From Leptodactylus fallax (lineage: Eukaryota > Chordata > Amphibia > Anura > Leptodactylidae), in NCBI GenBank assembly GCA_947044405.1, contig CAMRHE010000018.1:4092001-4156000 (forward strand): a stretch of DNA of 64,000 nucleotides. The letters are read 5' to 3'. The notes beneath the pieces are model-generated. The model worked only from the letters and a program-made list of their open reading frames with translations, was not told the DNA's origin and ran no database searches. Positions 46,490-57,063 of this stretch are shown piece by piece. Every line of letters starts with the position of its first letter. The stretch's first letter is position 1. The position numbers were made by a program, and so were the translations under genes.

Positions 46490-47935
46490 TTAAAATCAGG
46501 TACCCCCCCTCTCCCTTCCCCCTGCCTGTTCTCAAATATTGTTCATGTTGTTTTTCCCCAATTGTAAAACTTCAATAAAAACTTAAATGATAAAAAAATC
46601 ATGTACAATACAAATATAAGGAGAGAGGTCTTAGTTGCTAGAATAACATCTTGATTGGTGGGAATCTGAGGATTCCTGTAGTTCAAAACAATGAAAGGGT
46701 TGCCACTATACCCATGTAAACAATGAGTTGGATTGTGGCCATGCATTGTACTGATTAGCGGGGCTCCTGGACGTTGCCTCCACCAAACTCTAATGGTTTA
46801 TCGTACAGTATCTCTATAAATGGGACAGGGAGGATGGGGATGCAGCTGCAGTCTCTCTCCCACACAGTGTTTATGCGATGCCAAGCCAACAGAACTGAAG
46901 GGCAAGTAGCAAAATAGACATTTTTCTCAAAAAACACACCACAACTGTTATGCCAGGAGGAACCGGCCCATTTGGCATACTCCAATGCATATTAGATGGT
47001 TTACAGGTTCTGCCCTAATCAGTAGGTTTGGCCAACATTCATTTGACTTGCATGGCCATCTTTACAATGAACAGTAAATTATACTCAACTGCACAAGAAA
47101 TTGGGACAAAAACTAGCTTAAGCACACCTTTAAATAAAACAACAAAAAAAAACCAACTCTTTCAACATTTCCAATTGTGGACATAAAGCAGAAAAAAGAA
47201 AAATGTCAAATTCCCGTAAACAAGACTAAAGAGAAGGAGAATTAAAGAATAATGATCAGGACAAGGAGGTCACTAACACTGTGGATTCAAATTACAATAA
47301 CTACATTATTGTACATTGTTGAATATTGTACATGTGCTTGTGATTTTTTTCACTCTTATGAAGAAACCTTGAAATCTTCCAATTTAGAAAATGAATGTCT
47401 CCTTGAAATCTCTGCCAGGAATTGCAGTGTTTATCGAGTGAGACTTAATTACTCTACAAATTCTCCCAGTGAGCGATCTTTCAAATCTAAAGTGCCAGAT
47501 GGGATTGTACAGTCATTAACCTTTTTACAGGAGATATGAAGTATGATGTCAAGTAGGACTCTCCCTAAAACTGATATGATTTTAACTACCATGCTAAAGA
47601 GTAAACAACAAAGGCTTTCAAGAGAGGTTCATTCACAGTTTCCTTGTATAATGGATAGCAAATAACTTTAATGAGTTGCTGTGATTTCAGTAAAATACTG
47701 AAGTACCTATACAAATTCCTGAAACAAAAATACTTCTGAAGATTCTAGAATATCTGAATCACCGACATTTAAAGATCAGACTTCAATGCTGGAAAAGAAC
47801 AATCCACTGCACTTATAGACGATCTGTCAGTGCTTCTGACGTGTCTGTTTTAGTAAATCCTTTTATTCTTTTCCTATAACTGTGTTGTGCTTTTCCTCTG
47901 TTATTCCTCCTGAAAAATTTTAATACATTGACAAT
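46490..47935. other. Gene-free stretch before the Ty3/gypsy element
   Basis: A block at 46640-46990 has 'gtggtactgattagcggggctcctgg'-like frog repeat wording. From 47220 to 47800 no repeat is recognised. A 95-codon plus-strand frame (47252-47539) has no known domain and no support as an exon. Confidence 0.35.
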
Positions 47936-47941
47936 TGCATA

Positions 47942-49032
47942 TGCGGTGACCAGATGGAAGGTAACGCTGCAGTTGGGATTGCGGGGTGCAAACAGCGCAG
48001 ACTTGTCACGGTCTCTGGGCACGAGGGCGCAGCGCTGGTGCTGTCCCACGTTACCACCACTGGTACCGGTGATGAGGGGGCTGCACAAATGTTGGTGGTG
48101 ATTGTTCCCCCGGGGCCCTCCCCCATACTGTGCCGACGGGGGTTTGGGGCGCCCTGATGTTGTTGGGGCAGAGTCAGACACAGAAACGGTGTAAAGTTGA
48201 CCTCCCAGGGTGTGGAGGCACAAATGCTTAAACAGTTCTCAAACAAAACAACGGGGACGCCTGGTGACACAGCAAAGCCTGGGGGCAGGGTAGACTTGAT
48301 GAAAGGTGTTCCTAGCCCCTTATACCAGTGTTACAGCCCTAAGGTGCATCTGGGCTCCTATTTGGCTCATAGGAGGATGCCCACCGGAACAGACAAAACC
48401 CCCCTCACGTTATGTGGTCCTGATAGCTCAGAGCCGGGGCGCAATAGTCGGGGTGGCAGGTTTCCGACAGGTCTGGCCTTGGGCCCCTGGATCCTGTGAT
48501 ACTTGCTATGGAGCACATGTTCCAGAATGTTCTCTCCACAGTCTCATGCTGACAAGATAATGATGCTTGACTTCCTTCAGGGCGATGGCTAGGCAGACAG
48601 GGGACAGGATCTTCTGAATAGCTGGAGTATGTCAGCTCTCCAACCTTCCTGGGCCTGTCTAGGACTTGAGATTCCTGCACTAAACTCACTGCTTTCTTCA
48701 CAGGACATCACACTTATCTCCTCACCTCCTCCTCCTAACACTCCACACTTCTAACTCCTCACACGCAGGACCTTCCTGCAGGGGTGTTACCATGGGGACC
48801 CAGTGATCAGCTGACTCCTCCCCTTTTCCCAGGCGATGTCCTCCCATTGGACATTTGGTTACTATTCAATCCTATGGGAGGTGTAATGCATGTGTGAGGC
48901 TCACTAGGTGGCGCTGTGTTGTGTGAGACTCAGGACCCCCTGCTATGTCACACAGGCTATGAAGCAACAGGAAATAACACAATGCACAGAGATCACCCTC
49001 AGCCCAGCCATAGCCAGCTCTGGGATGCCACA
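47942..49032 (-). repeat. 3' LTR
   Basis: 1091 bp. Nearly identical to the 5' LTR from 48490 to 49032 and from 47942 to about 48115. In between (48116-48480) it shows clustered small deletions and substitutions, mostly loss of T or TT. Confidence 0.95.
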
Positions 49033-49033
49033 T

Positions 49034-49050
49034 ACTCCCCCTCTTTCACT
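49034..49050 (-). other. Polypurine tract
   Basis: AGTGAAAGAGGGGGAGTA on the minus strand lies directly before the TG of the 3' LTR. This is the expected position of the plus-strand primer in an LTR retrotransposon. Confidence 0.85.
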
Positions 49051-49615
49051 AAGCCGACCTCGGCGACGGGCTGGGGTGAAGGTGAGAAATGTAACATAAC
49101 GTTAATAAATACGAATAAAGTGCAAATGTCACTAACAGTTTAGAAAAATATAAACTCAATATAAACTTGAGGTAAGACCTCCCGGCATAGTCCTGGAATG
49201 TCCATGAGAAGTCTGAAGGGTAACGGAGAGATAATTAAACTCAGACTTATGGAACCTTTTGGCGGTACCATCAGACAGTCCATATAGAAACAACAGTAGT
49301 GCAAATGGGTCCAGAGGCTCTCTGGCACAAATTTCGTGAGTGTCCATTATCATGAGAGTCTCTCTGAGAAACAATAAACAGTCCTTTCTGTAAGGAAGAG
49401 TAGGCACTCTAGCACGAATGCCCATACCGCAATGGGGTAACAGAACTTCCTTGGCTCGGTGAGCCAGGCACTATGGCTTGGATTGTTGCATATAAATGTA
49501 AATACTATATTACATGGCAAGATATTATATATATACTGTATATACACACAGGAAAACATTAATGGAATCAGAGCAGGAATAACATATATACAGAAGCAGA
49601 GACAGTTAACCTCTT

Positions 49616-52600
49616 TTACCCAAGGGCAGCCATGGCATCACTATAGCGTGTTGGAGGTATGCCTTTTGTGGTACGCTCAGAATGCCTAAGTGGAACGAGA
49701 TTTGAATCAGGAACAGAGTCACTGAAATCAATTAAATCATCTGTCGAAGGGTTCTCTTGCACTAGAGCAATTGGTGGATAACAGCTAAATGGTAGTAGTT
49801 TAGGCGCCCACATAAGCTCAGTTAACGTTGGGGGTCTCTCTTTCGCTTCAGAAGGTGACAAGATCTCTGTACTCGTTGTCTCAGCTGGGGGCACCTCTGT
49901 GGGTAGTCCTTCTTTAAGGCACAGCTTCAGACGGTTTCGGTGTACTACTTGGGGCTGTCTCCCAGGTTTAGAGATCTCATACACGTCGGATTCAGGATAT
50001 GGTATGGAGATGACACTGTATGGTTCTTTCTCCCAGAATGGATCCAATTTCCCATTCCGATGGTTATTCCTTAACCATACACGGTCGCCAACTTTCAGGG
50101 GCGCTGCATGGGCGTGATGGTTGTAATCCTCCTGTTGTCTCCTACGAACCTCATCCATGCGCGTTTCAACTATCTCTTTAGCTTCCTCCATACGTCGGCG
50201 ATGTTCAACAACCCAGTCTGTTATGGGTAGTGGATTGATGGTGTCAGGGACCTTCACACCAAGGGTTAAGTCTGAAGGAAGTTGACCTTGTCTTCCAAAC
50301 ATTAGATAAAATGGTGCGTATCCCGTAGATGTTTGGGGTGTGTTGTTGTAAATATAGGCCAAGTCCTTGATAGGCTCAGGCCACTCAACACCAGGTGTAA
50401 CTGCGGCTGTTCTTAGCATGCCGATGATCACTTGATTTGCCTTCTCGCACATACCATTCCCTTGAGGGTGATACGCTGTGGTTCGCAACTTCTTGCAGTC
50501 TTGGAACTGACACAGCTCACGGAACAATTGGGATTCAAACGCCGATCCACGGTCGGTGAGGATATGCTCAGGACAACCGTAATGGTGGACAAACTCTGCG
50601 AAGAAGGTCTCAGCCGTAGTTCTTGCTGTAAGATCTCTGACAGGCACGATGACAAGGAACTTGGAGTAATGATCCACCATTGTCAGAGCGTAGCTGTAGC
50701 CGGAACGTGTGGGACCCAACTTCACATGGTCCAGAGCAACAATTTCACACGGCTTTTGAGTCTTAATTGGATGTAGAGGGGCCTTCTGATCTCTTCGACC
50801 TTCCTTGGTGATACTACAGGCGGGACACTCTCGGCACCAACTCTCAATGTCACTCCTCATCCCAACCCAATAGAAGCGACGACGGATGGTAGCTTCGGTC
50901 TTTTGTACCCCGAAGTGACCGGATCTGTCATGATACGCCTCAAGTATCATCTGTGCGTCTCTTCTTGGTACGAGGATCTGATGAAGCCTTTCACCTGTGA
51001 CAGGATCAAGAGTGTTTCTAAGTAGAAGGCCTTGTTGGACAAACAGGCGCTTCCTCTGTCGCCAAAGGCGTTTTAATTCCACGTCATGAAGACCTCTCTT
51101 TACACGGGTTGGTATTCTTCCTGTAAGCAGGAAATCTGACAATTCTCCTAAAACTCTGCTCTCTTCTTGGAACGTTTTCCACAGAGATGGCTCCTGGAGG
51201 GATTCGGCAGCTGTTTTCGCCAGAGATTCTCCTTCTACAGGGACACCAATAGCAACCTGTTGGGCAAACTTGTTGTAGAATGGTGGCATCTCCACCTCTT
51301 CCCAGATGTCTTTTCGGGGTGGTTCTTCTCCCACAGGCAACCTTGAGAGTGCATCAGCGTTAGCGTTGGACTTGCCACTGCGATACTTGACAGAGAACTT
51401 GTAATTCGCGAGTCTTGAGGCCCACCGTTGTTCAAGGGCTCCCAGTCGAGCAGTGTCCAGATGCGCCAACGGATTGTTATCTGTGTACACGGTAAAGGGT
51501 GTGGCAGCCAGGTAGTCTTTAAACTTCTCTGTCACGGCCCAGACAAGCGCCAGAAGTTCGAGTTTGAAAGAACTATAGTTCTGGTCGTTCTTCTCCGCGC
51601 CTCTCAGACTCCTGCTGGCGTAGGCGATGACTCGCTCTTTGTTGTCCTGAACCTGGGACAACACTGCACCCAAACCTTGGTGACTTGCATCTGTGTACAA
51701 GCGGAATGGCTGACTGTAGTCGGGATAGGCTAGAATTGGTGGTTGCGTCAGAAGTGCTTTAAGCGCTTGAAAGGCTTCCTCTTGACGCGCTGTCCAGTCT
51801 ACCGGAAGCTTTCGGTTGTAGTTTTCTCTGGGACAACCGCGCAACAACTCGTTCAGAGGCTCGGCTACTTGGGCGAAGTGTGGTATGAAACGCCGGTAGT
51901 AACCTGCGAATCCAAGGAAGCTTCGGACTTCTTTGACGGTAGTCGGTCTTCGCCAGTTCTGGACTGCAGTGATCTTTTCAGGATCAGGTTGGACGCCTTG
52001 TGCGCTCACGACATGCCCAAGGTAGTGAACTTGGGGTTTCAACAGGTAGCACTTGGAGGGCTTCACCTTTAGGCCGTGCTGTATAAGTACCTTGAATACC
52101 TCGGACAGGTGACGAAGGTGTTCTTGGTATGTCCGGGAGAATACAATAACATCGTCCAGGTACAGTAGCACACTCTGGAAATTCTCATGGCCGAGGCACC
52201 TCTCCATAAGCCGTTGGAATGTGGCTGGGGCATTACATAGCCCAAATGGCATACTATTGAATTCAAAGAGTCCCATCGGGGTCGTAAACGCAGTCTTTTC
52301 ACGATCTTCAGGCGCCATAGGGACTTGCCAGTATCCACTGGTTAAGTCCAGGGTCGAGAAACAGGTAGCTGATCCCAAAGCCGTTAGAGATTCCTCAATC
52401 CGCGGCAATGGGTATGCGTCTTTGTGCGTGACGTTGTTGAGTTTACGATAGTCCACACAAAATCGTAGGGTTCCGTCTTTCTTCTTGACAAGGACTAGCG
52501 GGGCTGCCCAGGGGCTGTTACTCTCCCGGATGACATCAGCATCTCGCATCTCTTGGATCAACTTTTTCACCGGTTGGTACATCGTGGGTGGTATTGGACG

Positions 52601-53683
52601 GTGACGCTCCTTGATTGGATGGTGGTCGCCAGTCAGAATGTGATGTTGTATGGTCGTGGTCTTACCAAAGTCCAATGGGTGTTTGCTGAATGCCTGTTGG
52701 TAACGCTTGGCCACATTGCGAACCCCATTGATGTGCTCTATAGGGGTATTGGTGTCTCCCACGTTCAATTCATCCCACCAGGACTTCGTGGCTCCATTCT
52801 GAATGTTCTCAGCAGCTTGGGTGGAACGCTGTGTGGCGGTAGAATCACCAGAGAGAATGTCTTCTGGTGCTAACCGGTGTAGCAGGGCCACAGAGTGGAA
52901 CTTGTGGAGGTTCACGGGAGCATCGCCCAAGTTGACTAAGCGGACAGGAACACGTCCATTGGAAACTGTGACAAGGCTGCGGGCAGCCATGACAAGTGGT
53001 TGGCCATCTACCTGTATGGGTTGTAGCAAGGCCTCGTAGTCCTGATTTTCTATGCCCGGACGGGCACGGCACCACACCATAGTTTCTGTTCCAGGCTGTA
53101 GGGTTACTGGACTGGTATCTTGGATCCGGACTCGACCAATTTCACCTTGTTTGTTGGCGAACTTGTGCTGGGCATTGAGTACACGAATGGCCCGCTGAAT
53201 GGTCTGCTGGTCACTGGGAGAAGCTGTAAGGAGAGAGGCATGCAAGGCATCCAACACTTCTGCAAAGCAATGGCGTAAAACATTCATGCCTAATATTACA
53301 ACTGCAAACCTATCATCCTCTACATCAGTGACAATTACACCCTGTCTAGGCAGTTTCAAGTCCCCAATCTGGATAGTGGGTTCCCAATAACCCTGCTGTG
53401 GTATGGGCTGTCCATTGCTGGCACACAGATTTATCCATGTGTCAGGTGTTCTATTCAACACACCTAAGTCCCAATGTTCAAGGAACACCTGCTTGCGCAG
53501 GGTTGTTACCTGAGATCCAGTGTCCACCAACGCTGTCAGAGGGACGCCGTTCACCCGGATTGTGATGTGTGGGCAGGCTGAGACGAAGCGTGACAATGGC
53601 ACTGAAGATTCACCTGGGCCCTTCTTCTTTCCTCCCGAGGGGCGGCCCGCTGCCTCGGGGGTGGCCCGTTTAACTGAAAACAC
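49616..53683 (-). CDS. pol: Ty3/gypsy pol polyprotein
   Basis: The 1355-codon frame starts without ATG (the first codon listed is GTG) and is probably read by -1 frameshifting from gag. Residues from that GTG: aspartic protease with ALVDTGS at 51-57; reverse transcriptase with Asp446 in LDLTSGYWQ and YLDD at 508-511; RNase H with YTDAS at 663-667, Glu709 and YTDNN at 733-737. The integrase zinc region has His918, His923 and Cys953, Cys956. The integrase core is Asp985, Asp1044 and Glu1080, a DD35E spacing. The tail after the core has VGDRVWL and a VHRNRLK segment like the GPY/F-type module. All catalytic residues are in place and there is no stop, so it could be functional. Metaviridae order (integrase after RNase H) is clear. 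Confidence 0.95.
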   Translation of the reverse strand: MFSVKRATPEAAGRPSGGKKKGPGESSVPLSRFVSACPHITIRVNGVPLTALVDTGSQVTTLRKQVFLEHWDLGVLNRTPDTWINLCASNGQPIPQQGYWEPTIQIGDLKLPRQGVIVTDVEDDRFAVVILGMNVLRHCFAEVLDALHASLLTASPSDQQTIQRAIRVLNAQHKFANKQGEIGRVRIQDTSPVTLQPGTETMVWCRARPGIENQDYEALLQPIQVDGQPLVMAARSLVTVSNGRVPVRLVNLGDAPVNLHKFHSVALLHRLAPEDILSGDSTATQRSTQAAENIQNGATKSWWDELNVGDTNTPIEHINGVRNVAKRYQQAFSKHPLDFGKTTTIQHHILTGDHHPIKERHRPIPPTMYQPVKKLIQEMRDADVIRESNSPWAAPLVLVKKKDGTLRFCVDYRKLNNVTHKDAYPLPRIEESLTALGSATCFSTLDLTSGYWQVPMAPEDREKTAFTTPMGLFEFNSMPFGLCNAPATFQRLMERCLGHENFQSVLLYLDDVIVFSRTYQEHLRHLSEVFKVLIQHGLKVKPSKCYLLKPQVHYLGHVVSAQGVQPDPEKITAVQNWRRPTTVKEVRSFLGFAGYYRRFIPHFAQVAEPLNELLRGCPRENYNRKLPVDWTARQEEAFQALKALLTQPPILAYPDYSQPFRLYTDASHQGLGAVLSQVQDNKERVIAYASRSLRGAEKNDQNYSSFKLELLALVWAVTEKFKDYLAATPFTVYTDNNPLAHLDTARLGALEQRWASRLANYKFSVKYRSGKSNANADALSRLPVGEEPPRKDIWEEVEMPPFYNKFAQQVAIGVPVEGESLAKTAAESLQEPSLWKTFQEESRVLGELSDFLLTGRIPTRVKRGLHDVELKRLWRQRKRLFVQQGLLLRNTLDPVTGERLHQILVPRRDAQMILEAYHDRSGHFGVQKTEATIRRRFYWVGMRSDIESWCRECPACSITKEGRRDQKAPLHPIKTQKPCEIVALDHVKLGPTRSGYSYALTMVDHYSKFLVIVPVRDLTARTTAETFFAEFVHHYGCPEHILTDRGSAFESQLFRELCQFQDCKKLRTTAYHPQGNGMCEKANQVIIGMLRTAAVTPGVEWPEPIKDLAYIYNNTPQTSTGYAPFYLMFGRQGQLPSDLTLGVKVPDTINPLPITDWVVEHRRRMEEAKEIVETRMDEVRRRQQEDYNHHAHAAPLKVGDRVWLRNNHRNGKLDPFWEKEPYSVISIPYPESDVYEISKPGRQPQVVHRNRLKLCLKEGLPTEVPPAETTSTEILSPSEAKERPPTLTELMWAPKLLPFSCYPPIALVQENPSTDDLIDFSDSVPDSNLVPLRHSERTTKGIPPTRYSDAMAALG

Positions 53684-54639
53684 TGAGGCCTGGTGTGTCC
53701 ATATCTATGGCAATAGGTACAGTATGGCCTCTCACTCTGCGGAGGTTTCACTGAAGACGGACGTCTGGGTGGCGACTCAGGTGAGATGTTGAGACTTCGC
53801 AAAGGATCACTGGACGATGAAGACGGCTGGGTCAGACGATCTAGACGGACGGTGATCTGTTCCATGGCACGGGTCAGATGATCCACTCGGGCCAGAAGGT
53901 CATCTCTGGAGTCTGCTGGTGTAGTCTGCGCAGTTTGGGCAGCAGGTGAGGTACCCAGAGGTAGTGGCAGGACAACTGGAGCAATGCTTGTTGAGGGTCC
54001 AGGTGAGGGAGCACAGATGACTGGGCTCGGCTGGGGCTGCTCCTGTCCCAAGACCTGCATGGCAAGGGCCTTGAAGTCAGCAAACGTGATGCTGGGATGT
54101 TGTGCAGCAAGCATTCGCAACTGACTCTGGAGCAATGTGGTACCCGCCCCTTCTATGAAGCGGTCAAGCAAGATTTTATCAGAGTCCACATTTTCACGTG
54201 GATCCACTTGCACCACAGCTCTGAACGCCTCTTGGAGGGATAAAGCATAGTCCCGCAGGGTCTCACCAGGTAGTTGTCGTCTGGAAAAGAAGCGCATCTT
54301 TACCTCGGAGACAGATCGCACGTCAAAGTTCACCTGGAGTTTGTCCAGAATTTGCCCAGGGGTTCTTTTGTCAGAGGCAGGCCAGGATTTGACCTCCCTA
54401 GCTGCAGCACCCTCAAGCTGGCCCAGCAGGATCTGTATCTGCTGTTCTGTATTCAGAGGATAGAACTGGAAGAGAGACAGCATCTTCTCACGAAAGTCCC
54501 TGAGGGTATGCGCCTCCCCTTTGTAGCGCGGCAGCCATGGTGCGCCAGGGTAAAATGGCATGGAGAATGGTAGGCTGCTCGCCATGGGCACTGCTGGATC
54601 ACTAGAAACAGATGGCACAATGTCACTTTGCTCAGTCAT
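53551..54639 (-). CDS. gag: Ty3/gypsy gag protein
   Basis: A 362-codon ORF beginning MTEQSD, the first ATG of the long frame. The N-terminal half has the retrotransposon gag (capsid-like) pattern, with FREKMLSLFQFYP, KSWPASDK and RRQLPGETLRDYALSLQEAF. A proline/serine-rich stretch follows (residues about 205-300). A CCHC zinc knuckle, C-x2-C-x4-H-x4-C, lies at 307-320 (CTYCHRYGHTRPQC). The pol frame overlaps its 3' end by 133 bp. Just after the knuckle is a slippery GTTAAAC; without shifting, translation continues 38 residues to the gag stop. Confidence 0.93.
   Translation of the reverse strand: MTEQSDIVPSVSSDPAVPMASSLPFSMPFYPGAPWLPRYKGEAHTLRDFREKMLSLFQFYPLNTEQQIQILLGQLEGAAAREVKSWPASDKRTPGQILDKLQVNFDVRSVSEVKMRFFSRRQLPGETLRDYALSLQEAFRAVVQVDPRENVDSDKILLDRFIEGAGTTLLQSQLRMLAAQHPSITFADFKALAMQVLGQEQPQPSPVICAPSPGPSTSIAPVVLPLPLGTSPAAQTAQTTPADSRDDLLARVDHLTRAMEQITVRLDRLTQPSSSSSDPLRSLNISPESPPRRPSSVKPPQSERPYCTYCHRYGHTRPQCFQLNGPPPRQRAAPREERRRAQVNLQCHCHASSQPAHTSQSG
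53616..53674 (-). promoter_or_regulatory. Predicted -1 ribosomal frameshift signal with pseudoknot
   Basis: Minus strand. The heptamer GTTAAAC (53668-53674) is in the correct register (G TTA AAC, gag residues 323-324) to move ribosomes into the pol frame. After an 8-base spacer, CCCGAGG (53653-53659) pairs perfectly with CCTCGGG (53634-53640) across a 12-base loop. GGGCC in the loop (53644-53648) can pair with GGCCC downstream (53616-53620), forming an H-type pseudoknot. GTTAAAC is a known shift heptamer in an arterivirus. Pairing was worked out by eye. Confidence 0.75.
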
Positions 54640-55370
54640 GTTGTTTGCAGGTATGACTGGAATTAGGTCGCCGTCTCTTTAAGAAACTTAACTGCTTGCT
54701 GGCAGGGAATGGAGACTACAACTTGAAATGCTGTCCCTTTAAGAATGCTGTAGCTATTAACAGAGTCACTGTGATGCAGGCTGACGGTGTGCTCCCCCTC
54801 TTTAATGGTGGCACTCCCCACGGACACGGAAAACACTCGCTGGGGCCGTGGGAGGACTGAAGACAAGGACAGGGAGGCACAGTACTCACTGACAGCAACT
54901 GCAGCGTGGACCAGAGATCAGTGGTGCACAGCAGGGACGGTGATGCGGCATCGGAGAGTCAGAAATGGCGCTGGCACGTTCGCCTTTCACTTTCTTGTAT
55001 GGGTGCGCTGGAGCATTGCGCTCAGCATTCTGGGCTCTCCTAAGATGGCGGCAGATGGGTCTCCTGGCCTCATGGGCAGTGCTAAAAATCTCCCACACTT
55101 TTGCAAGGTACAGTTAACCCTTTGTGGGCGTTCTTACACAGCGATGTGGCGCAGCAAACAAGTCCTGGGCGTTTTAACTCTACCAGGGCTGTAACACACT
55201 GAGAGGACAGTCTTTAGGGCTTACTTCAGGGGTATAGGGCTCCCCCTCTTTGTGGCAAGCACTCTCAGGGAATAAACTTGATCTTAGCAAAGTCCACAAT
55301 AAAGACCGATGCTCTGGAGACAATTTGGTGCACTTTTCGTGGCGACTTTCTCAAAATGGCACACACCCGT
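54640..55370 (-). other. Ty3/gypsy 5' leader
   Basis: About 0.73 kb between the primer region and gag ATG, GC-moderate, with no long frame on the element's strand. It presumably contains packaging and dimerisation sequences. This is family knowledge, not seen directly. Confidence 0.6.
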
Positions 55371-55388
55371 ATCCTGTTCGTGAAGCCA
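55371..55388 (-). other. Candidate primer binding site
   Basis: TGGCTTCACGAACAGGAT begins 8 bases inside the 5' LTR boundary on the minus strand. TGG is the complement of the tRNA CCA end. I could not match the rest to a particular tRNA, and an 8-base gap is longer than usual. Confidence 0.4.
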
Positions 55389-55396
55389 GTTTTTCT

Positions 55397-56517
55397 TGCG
55401 GTGACCAGATGGAAGGTAACGCTGCAGTTGGGATTGCGGGGTGCAAACAGCGCAGACTTGTCACGGTCTCTGGGCACGAGGGCGCAGCGCTGGTGCTGTC
55501 CCACGTTACCACCACTGATACCGGTGATGAGGGGGCTGCACAAATGTTGGTGGTGATTGTTCCCCCGGGGCGCTTCCCCTATACTGTGCCGACTGGTGGT
55601 GTTTGGGGCGCCCTGATGTTGTCGGTGCAGAGTCAGACACAGAAACGGTTGTAAAGTTGACCTTTTACTTCCATGGGTGTGGAGGCACAAATGCTTAAAC
55701 AGTTTCTTCAATACAAAACAACGGGGTACGCCTGGTGACACAGCAAAGTCCTGGGGTGCAGGGTAGACTTGATGAAAGGTGTTCCTAGCCCCTTATACTT
55801 CAGTGTTACAGCCCTAAGGTGCGTCTGGGCTCCTATTTGGCTCATAGGAGGATGCCCACCGTGATACTAGTACATAATATTCCCCACTCACGTTATGTGG
55901 TCCTGATAGCTCAGAGTTTCGGGGTGCAATAGTCAGGGTGGCAGGATATTCCACAGGTCTGGCCTTGGCCCCTGGATCCTGTGATACTTGCTATGGAGCA
56001 CATGTTCCAGAATGTTCTCTCCACAGTCTCATGCTGACAAGATAATGATGCTTGACTTCCTTCAGGGCGATGGCTAGGCAGACAGGGGACAGGATCTTCT
56101 GAATAGCTGGAGTATGTCAGCTCTCCAACCTTCCTGGGCCTGTCTAGGACTTGAGATTCCTGCACTAAACTCACTGCTTTCTTCACAGGACATCACACTT
56201 ATCTCCTCACCTCCTCCTCCTAACACTCCACACTTCTAACTCCTCACACGCAGGACCTTCCTGCAGGGGTGTTACCATGGGGACCCAGTGATCAGCTGAC
56301 TCCTCCCCTTTTCCCAGGCGATGTCCTCCCATTGGACATTTGGTTACTATTCAATCCTATGGGAGGTGTAATGCATGTGTGAGGCTCACTAGGTGGCGCT
56401 GTGTTGTGTGAGACTCAGGACCCCCTGCTATGTCACACAGGCTATGAAGCAACAGGAAATAATACAATGCACAGAGATCACCCTCAGCCCAGCCATAGCC
56501 ATCTCTGGGATGCCACA
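55397..56517 (-). repeat. 5' LTR
   Basis: 1121 bp, beginning TGTGGCATCC and ending TCACCGCA. It is about 30 bp longer than the 3' LTR owing to clustered differences. Confidence 0.95.
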
Positions 56518-56521
56518 CATA

Positions 56522-56865
56522 TTACTATTCTCCTTGTCAAATGAGTAGGTCCATACACAGACTGATACTGTCAGTACTAATTGGACAAAATCAGGCTATG
56601 TAGGGAGCCCCGTACCAAAATAGTTACATCTATTTTCCATTATAAAAACAAAAAAGTGTAGCAGCACTCTGACACAGCACAAGGGTATATAGAGAACAGA
56701 GATAGCATAACTGCTATTATTGGCACCTACAAATTAATATGGTGTATAAACTAAAATTTTGAGGTTCTTAGTTATACATATTTGATCAAACAGTAGGAAG
56801 CCCACCTGCCCCGACAAGGCGACCTCTTTAAGGTGGGACCCTATACGAATACCTCTATTAAACCC
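56522..56865. other. Nothing recognised
   Basis: AT-rich sequence flanking the retrotransposon; no feature seen. Confidence 0.3.
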
Positions 56866-56867
56866 AA

Positions 56868-57063
56868 AATAGATCTACAATGTGAACACAGGGCAATAAC
56901 ATACCTCTCTTGGACCCAGAACAGGTCTACAATGTGAACACAAAGGAAATAACATACCTCTCTTGGACCCAGAACAGGTCTACAATATGAACACAGGGCA
57001 AATAGGATCTAGAGGACCCAGAACAGGTCTACAATGTGAACACAGGGCAAATAGGATCCAGAG
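56868..57063. repeat. ~50-bp tandem repeat, four copies
   Basis: ACCCAGAACAGGTCTACAAT followed by GTGAACACAGGGCAAATA recurs at about 56880, 56930, 56978 and 57019, with slight variation ('acccaaaatagatctacaat' in the first). Confidence 0.85.

Larger units (their letters stand above)
47938..56521 (-). mobile_element. Complete Ty3/gypsy retrotransposon with 4-bp target duplication
   Basis: The element (47942-56517, about 8.6 kb) is bounded by LTRs that begin TGTGGCATCC and end GTCACCGCA on the minus strand. CATA flanks both sides (47938-47941, 56518-56521). The order is 5' LTR, ~0.76-kb leader, gag, pol (protease, reverse transcriptase, RNase H, integrase), polypurine tract, 3' LTR. Both ORFs are open throughout, and the LTRs differ by about 2 bases over 550 bp at one end, so insertion looks recent. 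No envelope-like ORF and no chromodomain are evident. Domain order matches Metaviridae (Ty3/gypsy); clade not assigned. It shares orientation with TTC29. Confidence 0.95.

Noticed and set aside
47252..47539. 95-codon plus-strand ORF as a possible exon
   Set aside because: No known domain, no convincing splice sites and AT-rich codon use like the background.
49899..53792. Plus-strand ORFs of 60-114 codons across the gag-pol region
   Set aside because: They are antisense shadows of the retrotransposon ORFs.
54787..55194. 135-codon plus-strand ORF in the retrotransposon leader
   Set aside because: No domain, wrong strand for the element and no sign of an envelope-like gene.
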